IMG/VR virus record: IMGVR_UViG_3300001450_010303
Span: 1 to 64,000 of that record
From: a virus
Length of the DNA stretch: 64,000 nt
Reading direction: 5' to 3' (one strand)
The notes beneath the pieces are model-generated. The model was not told the origin of the DNA and searched no databases. It saw only the letters and a program-made list of their open reading frames with translations. A program made the position numbers and the translations under genes. Positions 29,950 to 38,503 of this stretch are shown piece after piece; the first letter of the stretch is position 1; each line of letters opens with the position of its first letter.

Positions 29950-30441
29950 ATGAGTGAAGAAGAACGACCAACTGTAATGGTGTCCGGCGGGTTTGATCCT
30001 GTTCATGTTGGGCATATAAGAATGATTAGAGAGGCTGCAGAATATGGTGATGTTATCATTATCGCCAATTCTGATAATTGGCTATATAAAAAAAAGGGAT
30101 TTCATTTTATGGATTTTAAAGCTCGATATGAGATTTTAGATGCGATAAAGGGAGTGATTCTGGTAGATTCAGTTAATGATGATGATGGAACTGTGTGCGA
30201 GGCCATCCGCCGACTTAAACCAACATATTTTGCCAATGGCGGAGATCGAGGAAAATCAAATACTCCGGAGCAAGATATCTGTGAAGAGTTAGGAATTAAA
30301 CTTTTGTGGGAAATCGGCGGCGATGAAAAATTAGCTAGCTCTTCAGATTTGGTTAAAAGATCCCGTGATTTTGAATCTGGGAGATCCCGTGATTTTAAAA
30401 TACCCCCAAAGAGAACAATATCAAAACATTCTGACAGATAG
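29950..30441 (+). CDS. HxGH cytidylyltransferase-like protein
   Basis: 163 residues. SGGFDPVHVGHIRMI is the T/HxGH motif of glycerol-3-P cytidylyltransferase/RfaE2-type enzymes, followed by GDVIIIANSDNW and NGGDRG. It would attach CMP or AMP to a small phosphorylated substrate. The C-terminus contains an in-frame 24-base duplication coding RSRDF twice (30359-30396). Good ribosome site (AAAGGAGAAATT). It stands apart from the sugar locus, so its substrate is open. Confidence 0.8.
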   Translation: MSEEERPTVMVSGGFDPVHVGHIRMIREAAEYGDVIIIANSDNWLYKKKGFHFMDFKARYEILDAIKGVILVDSVNDDDGTVCEAIRRLKPTYFANGGDRGKSNTPEQDICEELGIKLLWEIGGDEKLASSSDLVKRSRDFESGRSRDFKIPPKRTISKHSDR

Positions 30442-30473
30442 TGCTGGATGTAATTTAAGATTATAGTTACTGT

Positions 30474-30989
30474 ATGACGGAAATAATGCTAACATTAAAA
30501 TTAGACTCTTCGTTTCGACCCATTGGAGTGATTGACGCGACAGAAGCGCTAATCTTATGTATTGTTGGGAAGGCCGCAGCAATCGAAAATTATAAGAAAG
30601 AAATAAACTCAGTTACTAAAACATTTATTCTTCCGGCAGTTATTGTACTTAAGCGATATGTTAAATTTCGTCTAAGTACAGTTACTTGTAATAGAACAAA
30701 TATTATCTGGAGAGACAATAATCAATGCCAATATTGCGCTAATCATTTTGCTGATGAAAAACTAACTATGGATCATATACTACCTAGATCTCGCGGCGGT
30801 CGAAACACATGGTTAAATTTGGTTGCTGCTTGCAAAAAATGTAATCAGAGGAAAGGTAATAAAACCACAAAAGAATCTGGAATGACGCCAATTAGGGAGC
30901 CTAAAAGACCAAAAGCAAATATTTTAAGAACCATCTCCAAAACTCAAATAAGCCCAAAGTGGAAGAACTACTTATGGGATTTTTCTTAA
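30474..30989 (+). CDS. HNH endonuclease
   Basis: 171 residues. A central HNH domain has a zinc pair CQYC, MDHILPRSRGG and NLVAACKKCNQRKGN, so both Cys pairs and the HNH core are complete. It is not inside an intron or a broken gene, so it is more likely a resident phage nuclease (packaging, recombination or host DNA cutting) than a homing enzyme. The start has no ribosome site and a TATAGT lies 6 bases before the ATG, suggesting leaderless expression. ATG at 30486 is an alternative. Confidence 0.85.
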   Translation: MTEIMLTLKLDSSFRPIGVIDATEALILCIVGKAAAIENYKKEINSVTKTFILPAVIVLKRYVKFRLSTVTCNRTNIIWRDNNQCQYCANHFADEKLTMDHILPRSRGGRNTWLNLVAACKKCNQRKGNKTTKESGMTPIREPKRPKANILRTISKTQISPKWKNYLWDFS

Positions 30990-30995
30990 TATCAA

Positions 30996-31271
30996 ATGGT
31001 TATTAAAGAAGCACTAATATGCTATTTATCTGAATTTGGTTATAATGGTTTCTATTATCCTTCTGGGGAGAGGGGAATAATAAAACAGAATTCTGAATAT
31101 GAAGTATTACCGTGGATCTCGGGCAATCAGGACAGTTTATCCGCTATTAAAGTAGAAAAAAAGAACATTTTACCCTTGACATTAGGCGCCGAAGGGGTTA
31201 AAATAACACTATCCAAACAAGAAGAAATCGTTGTGTGGATATTTAAAAAAGACATACAAAAGGATATATAA
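30996..31271 (+). CDS. unknown 91-residue protein
   Basis: Helical start (MVIKEALICYLSEFGYNG), then beta-rich (GIIKQNSEYEVLPWISG, VKITLSKQEEIVVWIFKKD). The end loosely recalls the VGDLV group. It shares one base with the next ATG. No known motif. Confidence 0.55.
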   Translation: MVIKEALICYLSEFGYNGFYYPSGERGIIKQNSEYEVLPWISGNQDSLSAIKVEKKNILPLTLGAEGVKITLSKQEEIVVWIFKKDIQKDI

Positions 31272-31753
31272 TGTCAAAGAATCTGAGAGAAAAATTAACC
31301 AATCTTAACATGCAAGAAAATGAGATGGTTACCCTATCGTATAGTGAAGGAACAGAGGTGTTCGTTCATAACGAAACTGAAATTGAAACAGCACTATCAG
31401 AAACAGATGTACTACAACAATTTAGTGATCTGTTAGCTACTCCTGGCCTTAAAGCTCATACCGTATGGGGAAACGAAAACATCCTTGATGTCCTAAGAGA
31501 AAATGAGCTTCTTGAATCATACCAGAGAGATGACACTTTTAGTGAATTCTTAGCGGCCACCCTAAGTGAAAACTTTTATGATATTGAATTTATTGAAAGC
31601 ACAGTTGAAAGATATGATCATAAGCGCGGCTTTTGTACCCTGAGTACTCAAGTGCAAGTCACCGCCGGCGACATAATGAGGTTGCACCCATATCTTAATG
31701 GTTGGACCGCTTCTGTTAAGACTGAAAACGGCACTTTAACATTTGACGCGTAG
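31271..31753 (+). CDS. unknown acidic 160-residue protein
   Basis: Ribosome-like AAAAGGATATATA precedes the ATG. Acidic, with helices (TDVLQQFSDLLATPGL, SEFLAATLSENFYDIEFIES) and a beta end (CTLSTQVQVTAGDIM, TASVKTENGTLTF). No motif recognised. Last gene before the structured gap and tRNA. Confidence 0.6.
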   Translation: MSKNLREKLTNLNMQENEMVTLSYSEGTEVFVHNETEIETALSETDVLQQFSDLLATPGLKAHTVWGNENILDVLRENELLESYQRDDTFSEFLAATLSENFYDIEFIESTVERYDHKRGFCTLSTQVQVTAGDIMRLHPYLNGWTASVKTENGTLTFDA

Positions 31754-31914
31754 CCGGCGCTGTTCTGCTCGCCTGTAAGCAGAAGGGGAGCACCCGACCC
31801 AAACGTAGGTGCGGTTGTAGGTAGGCCTCAAACCTTCAGTTCATTCTCTGAGAACTATATAGTTAGAGAGAGCATGCTGGCGATGCTCGAAGGCAATCAA
31901 AAACCAGCATCTAT
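31754..31914 (+). other. structured intergenic region, possible ncRNA
   Basis: Four hairpins in series: TTCTGCT/AGCAGAA with an 8-base loop (about 31763-31784), GCACC/GGTGC (about 31791-31813), a TCTCT...AACTATATAGTT...AGAGA stem (about 31840-31873), and GAGCAT/ATGCTC (about 31872-31890). No ORF. It directly precedes tRNA-Asn. It may be a small RNA, decayed tRNA genes or a processing leader. Confidence 0.45.
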
Positions 31915-31991
31915 TGGGGTGAGGCGACACAGGCAGTCGCACCGGGTTGTTACCCCGGCCGTTGTTGGTTCGAGTCCAACTGCCCCAGCCA
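31915..31991 (+). tRNA. tRNA-Asn(GTT)
   Basis: 77 bases with encoded CCA. Acceptor TGGGGTG/TGCCCCA (with wobble pairs), D stem GCGAC/GTCGC, anticodon arm CCGGG-TTGTTAC-CCCGG (anticodon GTT), T arm GTTGG-TTCGAGT-CCAAC, discriminator G. All arms close well, so it should be functional. It reads AAC and AAT. Confidence 0.95.
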
Positions 31992-32000
31992 TTTTTTAAT

Positions 32001-32255
32001 ATGAAAGCCAGCAAAAAGTACCGCAAGAATGATAAAGTCTTAGTTAAAAGTTATGCTGGACCTAATGTTGTAGTAATATTAAAAGAACGTTATATAGCAT
32101 CCGAATCCGAATTGAGGTATGGTGTTGATGGTTGGAACGCCCAAATAATAAACGATAAAGAAGTAAATAAGTTAAGAAAAATGGGTGTTCCATATAAAAA
32201 AGGTGAAAAGCCAATGGTGTGGGTATTTGATCACCATATAATAAGAAAATGCTAA
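32001..32255 (+). CDS. VGDLV-like small protein
   Basis: 84 residues from ATG 32001, nine bases after the tRNA end: KYRKNDKVLVKS, PNVVVILKE and KPMVWVFDHHIIRK. The order of strands fits the family, with N-D in place of G-D. Transcribed with the tRNA, most likely. Function unknown. Confidence 0.6.
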   Translation: MKASKKYRKNDKVLVKSYAGPNVVVILKERYIASESELRYGVDGWNAQIINDKEVNKLRKMGVPYKKGEKPMVWVFDHHIIRKC

Positions 32256-32267
32256 GCTATATATTAC

Positions 32268-32537
32268 ATGGATTCCGATGAACACAACCAGCGGTTTGAT
32301 TATGAAATTGGTGATATCGTTACGGAAAGTGAATATATCATCCCCCCTGGCAGAAAACCATGGGTTGGAATGGTTGTAGGAATAGATGTCGACCATTATG
32401 AACTTCATTCTTTTATTGGCATATTCGAAGATCTAGTGATGATCCATTGGCTCAAACCAGATCTTGTAGAAGCGCTCCCGGCCAGCGTTTTAAAAATGGT
32501 TCAGAAAATCGCCGAAAAAGAAGAAGATAAGATTTGA
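32268..32537 (+). CDS. VGDLV-family protein
   Basis: 89 residues: YEIGDIVTESE, WVGMVVGID, VMIHWLKP and ALPASVLKMV. A clear member with a short acidic N-terminal extension. A TATATT sequence lies 6 bases upstream of the ATG (about 32256-32261), again suggesting a leaderless start. Confidence 0.7.
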   Translation: MDSDEHNQRFDYEIGDIVTESEYIIPPGRKPWVGMVVGIDVDHYELHSFIGIFEDLVMIHWLKPDLVEALPASVLKMVQKIAEKEEDKI

Positions 32538-32568
32538 CTTTTAAACAAGAAATGTTATGGTATTATAA

Positions 32569-32781
32569 ATGAAAGTTGGTGATTTAGTATGCCGAAAATA
32601 TGTAAGCAGCAAACAAAAACAAAGAGTTTTAAAATTTAATCCCAACATAAAAAACATCGGTGTTATAACAAAAATAGACGAAGAATGCAATCTGTGCGCA
32701 GTATGGTTCAGGGACAATATAGAAGAAGCTGTATTTCCAATATCCGGCGATTATTTAAAAATTATAAGCGAAAGTAACTAA
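32569..32781 (+). CDS. VGDLV-family protein
   Basis: 70 residues: MKVGDLVCRKY, NIGVITKID, CAVWFRDN and GDYLKIIS. Near-ideal member. Upstream TTGACT (32534) and TATGGT (32556) with a 16-base spacer leave only about 7 bases before the ATG and no ribosome site. Confidence 0.75.
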   Translation: MKVGDLVCRKYVSSKQKQRVLKFNPNIKNIGVITKIDEECNLCAVWFRDNIEEAVFPISGDYLKIISESN

Positions 32782-32830
32782 TTATATTAGTTTAAAAAGC
32801 ACGAACTATTTATAGTTATATAGAGGGTCT

Positions 32831-34171
32831 ATGTCAGAAAAAAAGAATTATGTGTTAGACACAAGCGTATATTTAACAGATGCAAATTCAATATTTAAGT
32901 TCGGTGAAAATGATGTTTATATTCCACTTAAAGTGTTAGAAGAAATAGATAAACACAAAACGCGCCAAGACTCAGTTGGTTCAAACGCCCGCCACCTTAT
33001 CCGAACACTTGATAATCTTAGAGAAAGGGGAAATTTAGAAGAGGGCGTTCCGCTTAATGAAGAAAAGAATAGTGGAACACTGAGAGTTATATCATATGCA
33101 TGCTTACAAAAAGTCGTTTTTCCGGCCGACTTAGATATGCGCATTCCAGATCATATTATTATAGCAACCGCCATGGCAGTACGAGGGAAAAGCAAAAATA
33201 AAACGATCATTGTTAGTCGCGATATCAACATGCGCGTTATTTGTGATTCGATCGGTTTAAAAGCTCAAGACTATATTTCTGAAGAAGTGGTAAATTCATC
33301 TGATGAATTATATACTGGGTTCATCATACACGCTGTGGATGAACAAATTATTGATCAGTTTTATGATGGTGAAGACATTTTTATCGATAAAGAAGAAATA
33401 GATGAAATATGGTTTCCTAACCAATATATAATGCTGGTCTCTAACTCAAATGAAAAGAAATCTGCGTTAGCCAAGTTCGAGAACCATCTCAAGCCACTTG
33501 GAAAAGTATTACACAAACAAATACCGGATTGGAATATTAGTGCGCGCAACAAAGAACAAGCATTCGCTATCGATATGTTGATGGACCCCAATATAAAGAT
33601 TGTATCTTTAATCGGCCGGGCTGGTAGCGGGAAGACGCTTATGGCTATAGCCAGTGGTTTGCAACAGACGATAGGTTTAAGAGCGGAGAACAACCACTAT
33701 GACCGTCTTATCGTATCACGCCCCATCCAGCCGCTTGGAAAAGACATCGGGTTCCTACCAGGAACAATGGAAGAGAAGATGCTTCCTTGGCTGATGCCTA
33801 TTCAAGATAATCTTAAGTTCTTAATGGGTGATAAAACATCCTTAGAAATGTATATGGACAAAGGTAAAATTGAGATAGAAGCTTTAACATACATCCGCGG
33901 CCGTTCAATTGCTAATGCGTTTATTATCATCGATGAGGCCCAAAATCTTACCAAACATGAAATAAAAACAATCATCACTCGAATTGGTGAGGGAACTAAG
34001 ATTATTTTGACGGGCGATGTAGAACAAATTGATAATGTATATGTTAATGAAACATCTAATGGGTTAGTACATGCTGTAGAAAAATTCAAAGAATACGCGA
34101 TAGCTGGTCATATGACGTTCCGAAAGGGAGAACGTAGCGAATTAGCTACATTAGCATCAAAAATATTATAG
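32831..34171 (+). CDS. PIN-PhoH protein (PhoH2 type)
   Basis: 446 residues. N-terminal PIN ribonuclease domain, residues 1 to about 140 (VLDTSVYLTD, then TIIVSRDINM), followed by a PhoH ATPase with Walker A GRAGSGKT near 262-269 and Walker B FIIIDEAQN near 364-371. PhoH2 proteins of bacteria couple RNA unwinding to RNA cutting. Phage PhoH is widespread in marine viruses. It probably takes part in RNA turnover. The upstream leader holds CTATTTATAG and GAGGG. Confidence 0.92.
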   Translation: MSEKKNYVLDTSVYLTDANSIFKFGENDVYIPLKVLEEIDKHKTRQDSVGSNARHLIRTLDNLRERGNLEEGVPLNEEKNSGTLRVISYACLQKVVFPADLDMRIPDHIIIATAMAVRGKSKNKTIIVSRDINMRVICDSIGLKAQDYISEEVVNSSDELYTGFIIHAVDEQIIDQFYDGEDIFIDKEEIDEIWFPNQYIMLVSNSNEKKSALAKFENHLKPLGKVLHKQIPDWNISARNKEQAFAIDMLMDPNIKIVSLIGRAGSGKTLMAIASGLQQTIGLRAENNHYDRLIVSRPIQPLGKDIGFLPGTMEEKMLPWLMPIQDNLKFLMGDKTSLEMYMDKGKIEIEALTYIRGRSIANAFIIIDEAQNLTKHEIKTIITRIGEGTKIILTGDVEQIDNVYVNETSNGLVHAVEKFKEYAIAGHMTFRKGERSELATLASKIL

Positions 34172-34173
34172 AC

Positions 34174-34195
34174 ATTAACATAAATATATGTTAAT
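34174..34195. repeat. perfect AT palindrome between phoH and next gene
   Basis: ATTAACATA-AATA-TATGTTAAT, 9-base arms with a 4-base centre, 22 bases before the next ATG. It could be an operator or a weak hairpin at the phoH 3' end. There is no T run for termination. Confidence 0.5.
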
Positions 34196-34216
34196 ATAAA
34201 CAAACAAGGAGAAAAC

Positions 34217-34498
34217 ATGTCTGAAAATATAGAAAAAATAATGACCGAAGAAGAAATCCACACAAACCCGCTTATTGGGATGACTGTAGAAAAGGACTCC
34301 GAGCTAAAAAGTTTTTTGGTTGAATATGTAGGAACAAAACTCGATAAGGATGAGGTTACAGTGCATATGATCTCGGAAGTATTAGCACACGACTTCCCAG
34401 AGTTTGCTTACGCCTTCGCCGAAGAAAACTTCATTAGAGGATATCAATTAGGACTTGATGATGCGTTTAAAAGACCTGAAACAGAAAAACCAAAATAA
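34217..34498 (+). CDS. unknown acidic 93-residue protein
   Basis: Strong ribosome site (CAAGGAGAAAAC). Acidic and helical (MSENIEKIMTEEEI, FAYAFAEENFIRGYQLGLDD). No motif. The next gene starts inside its last 41 bases. Confidence 0.6.
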   Translation: MSENIEKIMTEEEIHTNPLIGMTVEKDSELKSFLVEYVGTKLDKDEVTVHMISEVLAHDFPEFAYAFAEENFIRGYQLGLDDAFKRPETEKPK

Positions 34499-35150
34499 TA
34501 GAAATTTTTATACTAATGCCGGCCTCCGAGTATATGTAGAAAAATCACCAATAGAAGAAGATATTGATTTAGAAAGAGTCGTATCTAAGTATGAAAGCAT
34601 CCTGGCGCCACATTTAAGGGCCGAGATAGAAATGGTTATAATTGGCTGGTTTAAAGAATTTGAAGAACGCTCTATTAGTGCTTTTTATGATTCTGGTACA
34701 TTATTTATATCACACGCCCAAAGCAGTGAAGAAGATATTATAACTGATATGATTCACGAAACCTCTCATTCTATAGAAGTCGCTCATGGATATCAAATTT
34801 ATGGAGACAAAAAAATAGAAGAAGAGTTTCTTACAAAAAGAAAACATCTCCATGATTTATTGTGGTCTATGGGATATAAGGTACCGCTATCTGTTTTTAT
34901 GGAAACTGAGTATAATGAAGAACTCGATATGTTCCTTCTTGAAGAAGTAGGATACGAAAAATTAACGGGTATCGTGCAGGGTATGTTTATATCAGCCTAC
35001 TCGCCAACATCATTAAGGGAATATTTTGCTACAGGATTTACTGATTTCTATTCAAACAGAAATCATAAATATCTTCAAAAAGTAAGTCCTGCCTTATATG
35101 AGAAGCTTATTTTGTTACATGACGAAGAAAAGCTTGACAATCATTACTAA
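34458..35150 (+). CDS. HExxH metallopeptidase-like protein
   Basis: About 230 residues. H100-E-T-S-H104 in DMIHETSHSIE is a zinc site, and EYFATGFTDFY downstream could give the third ligand. This pattern recalls the anthrax-lethal-factor/M34-like branch. No signal peptide. Starts at 34458 or 34461 are both possible. It is the third HExxH-type protein of the window. Target unknown. Confidence 0.7.
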   Translation: MMRLKDLKQKNQNNRNFYTNAGLRVYVEKSPIEEDIDLERVVSKYESILAPHLRAEIEMVIIGWFKEFEERSISAFYDSGTLFISHAQSSEEDIITDMIHETSHSIEVAHGYQIYGDKKIEEEFLTKRKHLHDLLWSMGYKVPLSVFMETEYNEELDMFLLEEVGYEKLTGIVQGMFISAYSPTSLREYFATGFTDFYSNRNHKYLQKVSPALYEKLILLHDEEKLDNHY

Positions 35151-35162
35151 AATGGTTATATT
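35134..35162 (+). promoter_or_regulatory. consensus-like promoter before the nuclease and glycan genes
   Basis: TTGACA at 35134-35139, exactly 17 bases, TATATT at 35157-35162. Then TATAGTAATATAATTGGAGGG supplies the ribosome site. No extra upstream TTGAC boxes. It may start the long transcript of the glycan locus. Confidence 0.75.
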
Positions 35163-35182
35163 ATAGTAATATAATTGGAGGG

Positions 35183-35953
35183 ATGATGTCACACATATCC
35201 TACTCGGAACTCAAGGACTGGGCATTCTGCCCTTTTTACCACAAGCTCACACGCCTCGATAAGATCGATGGATTCAAAGGTAATGCATACACAGCCTTTG
35301 GAAGTGCTATCCATTCTGTATGTGAAAAAAAGCTTCTCCACGAAGCGGTCGACGATGACTTCTTTATACAAGAATTCGAAAAGAACATAAAGTCTCTCGA
35401 CGACGATATCGAGGTTAATGAGAAGTTAGTAAATGATATGGTGGGTCAAGGAAAAGAGATTATCCCCGAAATTGAGGACGCCCTCGCTGACTATTTTGAA
35501 GAGTTTGAAGTAATGGCAGTTGAAATGCCACTTATGGAAACTATCGAGAACGATGATAAACTTTTTAAGGGTTATATTGACGCCGTCGTTGCCACTCCTG
35601 ACGGAAAAATTCATATATTTGATTGGAAGACATGTTCTTGGGGTTGGGACGCGAAGAAAAAGAGTGACAAGCTTGTGACGTACCAGCTTACGTTGTACAA
35701 ACACTTTTTTTGCCAAAAGATGGGGGTTGATCCAAAGGACGTCGAGACACATTTTGCACTACTTAAACGTACAGCCAAGAAAAACAGAGTTGAGTTCTTC
35801 AGAGTAACAAGCGGAACGAAAAAAACTGAAAATGCTCTTAAACTTTTGAGAACCGCACTGTACAATATTAAAAATAAGCGAAGCATTAAAAATCGCTTAT
35901 CCTGTACCGGTGGGTATGGCTGTAAATTTTATAAGACAGAACACTGTCCATGA
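35183..35953 (+). CDS. PD-(D/E)XK nuclease, Cas4/RecB-like
   Basis: 256 residues. The nuclease core reads FKGYIDAVV (motif II Asp), IFDWKTCSWG (motif III D-x-K) and YQLTLY. A Cys near residue 16 (AFCPFYH) and a C-terminal trio (CTGGYGCKFYKTEHC) match the four-Cys arrangement that holds a 4Fe-4S cluster in Cas4/AddB-type nucleases. It probably acts on DNA ends in replication or recombination. The cluster may be supplied by the phage IscU/IscA. It is preceded by its own promoter. Confidence 0.85.
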   Translation: MMSHISYSELKDWAFCPFYHKLTRLDKIDGFKGNAYTAFGSAIHSVCEKKLLHEAVDDDFFIQEFEKNIKSLDDDIEVNEKLVNDMVGQGKEIIPEIEDALADYFEEFEVMAVEMPLMETIENDDKLFKGYIDAVVATPDGKIHIFDWKTCSWGWDAKKKSDKLVTYQLTLYKHFFCQKMGVDPKDVETHFALLKRTAKKNRVEFFRVTSGTKKTENALKLLRTALYNIKNKRSIKNRLSCTGGYGCKFYKTEHCP

Positions 35954-35960
35954 GGAAAAA

Positions 35961-37244
35961 ATGAAAAAAAAGAAAATTCTGGTTCTAAGTGATCACCCGC
36001 TCTCTCCGTCCGGAGTTGGGACACAAACAAAATATATGATTGAAGCTCTGCTTAAAACAGGTAGATATAAAGTAGTGTGTCTCGGCGGCGCTATCAAACA
36101 TCATGATTATTCTCCACAAAAGGTGAGTCCTTACGAAGATGATTGGGTTATATATCCTATCGATGGTTATGGCAATCATGAGACAATTAGATCTGTCTTA
36201 CAAAAAGAAAAACCAGATGTATTATGGTTCATGACCGATCCTAGATTCTATGGTTGGTTATGGGAGATAGAGAATGAAGTAAGGGCAAATATACCCATGG
36301 TATATTATCATGTTTGGGATAACTTCCCAGCGCCATTTTTTAATGCGCCGTTCTATCAATCAACTGATGAGGTGGTATGTATATCAAAAGTAACCCATGA
36401 AATCTTAAAGGTTACAGCACCCGATGTTTCAAGCCAATACTTGCCCCATGCAGTTAATTATAGCATGTTCCATCCGTATAAAACAACAGAAGAAAAAGCG
36501 ATAACACAAACTATAAAAGAAAGAATTTTCAATGCATCAGAAAATTTTAAAAACCCTAACAAAAAAATCTTCTTCTGGAACAACAGAAACGCTAGAAGAA
36601 AGCAACCAGGTACTCTAATTTGGTGGTTTAAAGAATTTTTAGACGAAGTCGGACACGACAAGGCAACTCTTTTAATGCATACAGACGCAAGAGACCCACA
36701 CGGCCAAGATTTACCGCATTTAATAGAACATTTAGGCATCAGTGATGGGCAAGTGCTGTTATCAACTGAGAAAGTAAGTTCTGAAGAATTAGCAAACTTA
36801 TACAATGTGTGTGATTATACAATTAATATTTCTGATGCGGAAGGATTTGGTTTGGCGACGTTAGAATCATTGTCTTGTGGAACTCCAATTATAGTTAATA
36901 TGACTGGTGGATTACAAGAACAAGTAACAAATGGAAAGGATTGGTTTGGATGGGGCATCCAACCTTCTTCTAAATCTGTGATCGGCTCTTTACAAGTTCC
37001 TTACATTTTTGAAGATAGAATCAGTAAAGAAGACTTTATTAATATTTTAAAGAAAGCAATAAATGTTAGCCCCAAGGCTTATAAAAGAATGTCAACCCAA
37101 GGCAATGCCCATGTTATGGAAAATTATAACTTTGAGGATTATGAAAAAAATTGGGTCAAAACTATAGACGATGTTATTAAAAGACACGGCTCATGGGAAA
37201 CAAGAAAAAATTATAAACGTTGGCATCTAATGGAGGTTGCATGA
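35961..37244 (+). CDS. GT4-type glycosyltransferase
   Basis: 427 residues from ATG 35961, which follows a GAGG site. GT-B fold: N-terminal LVLSDHPLSPSGVGTQTKYM and the C-terminal donor site with NISDAEGFGLATLESLSCGTP (split here by eye), typical of retaining GT4 enzymes. It would transfer a nucleotide-activated sugar. First gene of the glycan locus. Overlaps the next gene by 4 bases. Confidence 0.85.
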   Translation: MKKKKILVLSDHPLSPSGVGTQTKYMIEALLKTGRYKVVCLGGAIKHHDYSPQKVSPYEDDWVIYPIDGYGNHETIRSVLQKEKPDVLWFMTDPRFYGWLWEIENEVRANIPMVYYHVWDNFPAPFFNAPFYQSTDEVVCISKVTHEILKVTAPDVSSQYLPHAVNYSMFHPYKTTEEKAITQTIKERIFNASENFKNPNKKIFFWNNRNARRKQPGTLIWWFKEFLDEVGHDKATLLMHTDARDPHGQDLPHLIEHLGISDGQVLLSTEKVSSEELANLYNVCDYTINISDAEGFGLATLESLSCGTPIIVNMTGGLQEQVTNGKDWFGWGIQPSSKSVIGSLQVPYIFEDRISKEDFINILKKAINVSPKAYKRMSTQGNAHVMENYNFEDYEKNWVKTIDDVIKRHGSWETRKNYKRWHLMEVA

Positions 37245-38503
37245 AAAAGAAGATTTTATTTAAGGCGCCAGTTTTAACTCGCTCCGGATACGGAGAACAA
37301 TCACGGTTTGCACTAAGATCTCTTAGAAGCAGGGAAGATATATTCGATATTTATATACAACCTTTACAATGGGGAGCCACATCGTGGATTAATACGATGG
37401 ACGAGGAGCGATTATGGATTGATCAAGTAATCGAGAAAACAATCGCGTTTATACAGCAGGGAGGAAAATTTGATATGTCCTTTCAAGTTACGATCCCTAA
37501 TGAATGGGAGAAAATCGCCCCGATCAATATTGGATACACTGCCGGCATAGAAACAACTAAAGTAGCACATCAGTGGATTGATCGTGGAAATATAATGGAT
37601 AAAATTATAGTTGTTTCAAACCACTCGAAAAATACATTTAAGGATACAGTATATCAGGCTGTCAATGAAGAAACAAAAGAACAAATAGAGTTTCAACTTA
37701 AAACTGAAATAGATGTTGTAAATTATCCGGCTAAACAATATAATAATCTGCCAGAAATTGAATTAGAATTAAAACATGACATAAATTTTGTTTCAATAGC
37801 TCAATTAGGCCCAAGAAAAAATCTTCCAAATACAGTAAAATGGTTTGTAGAAGAATTTAAAGATGATGAAATTGGTTTAATTTTAAAAACTAATTTAGCA
37901 AAAAATTGTCACATGGATCGATTAAATGTTTTCAATCAATTAACGGGGATGCTGTCAAATTACAAAGATAGAAAGTGTAGTGTTTATCTGCTCCATGGTG
38001 ACATGGAAGATGATGAAGTTCATTCCATTTACAACCACGATAAAGTCAAGGCACTTGTTAGTCTAGCTCATGGAGAAGGATTTGGATTGCCAATATTTGA
38101 AGCAACTTATTCTGGAATGCCAGTAATCTGTAACGGTTGGTCCGGACAGTGCGATTTCATATATGATGAAGAGGGAACAGCAGGATTTTACAGCGTGTCA
38201 TATGACATGAACCAAGTACAGCCAGAAGTTGTGTGGGATGGAGTTCTAATTAAAGAATCTATGTGGGCATACTCTAGAGAACACTCAGCAAAGAAACAAA
38301 TGAGAGAATGTTACAACGATATAAAAGATCAAAAAGAAGGAAGTATCGCCTTAAACTCAAAATCATTTGGAGTTTATACACAAGAGAGATTCTCGAAAGA
38401 TAAGCAATATGAAAAGATGGTTAATGCACTACTACCATTTCTAGACTCTGAGGAAGACAAAAAGTGGCGTGATGTATTAGATCAAGTAGTGGAGTATGAG
38501 TAA
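37241..38503 (+). CDS. glycosyltransferase, GT-B fold
   Basis: 420 residues. It starts LFKAPVLTRSGYGEQSRFAL and has the donor-site region LVSLAHGEGFGLPIFEATYS with HGEGFGLP, a GT4-like E-x7-E motif. The middle (VSIAQLGPRKNLPNTVKWF) is also typical. It overlaps both neighbours, so the three first transferases are co-translated. Acceptor unknown. Confidence 0.85.
   Translation: MKKKILFKAPVLTRSGYGEQSRFALRSLRSREDIFDIYIQPLQWGATSWINTMDEERLWIDQVIEKTIAFIQQGGKFDMSFQVTIPNEWEKIAPINIGYTAGIETTKVAHQWIDRGNIMDKIIVVSNHSKNTFKDTVYQAVNEETKEQIEFQLKTEIDVVNYPAKQYNNLPEIELELKHDINFVSIAQLGPRKNLPNTVKWFVEEFKDDEIGLILKTNLAKNCHMDRLNVFNQLTGMLSNYKDRKCSVYLLHGDMEDDEVHSIYNHDKVKALVSLAHGEGFGLPIFEATYSGMPVICNGWSGQCDFIYDEEGTAGFYSVSYDMNQVQPEVVWDGVLIKESMWAYSREHSAKKQMRECYNDIKDQKEGSIALNSKSFGVYTQERFSKDKQYEKMVNALLPFLDSEEDKKWRDVLDQVVEYE

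Noticed and set aside
30474-30989. HNH gene as a homing endonuclease
   Set aside because: It is not in an intron or intein, and no split gene flanks it.
12370-32818. CTATTTAT(A) found before several starts as a T4-like late promoter
   Set aside because: The T4 late motif is TATAAATA on the coding strand. Here mostly the complement is seen, at variable distances, in AT-rich DNA, so chance is likely.
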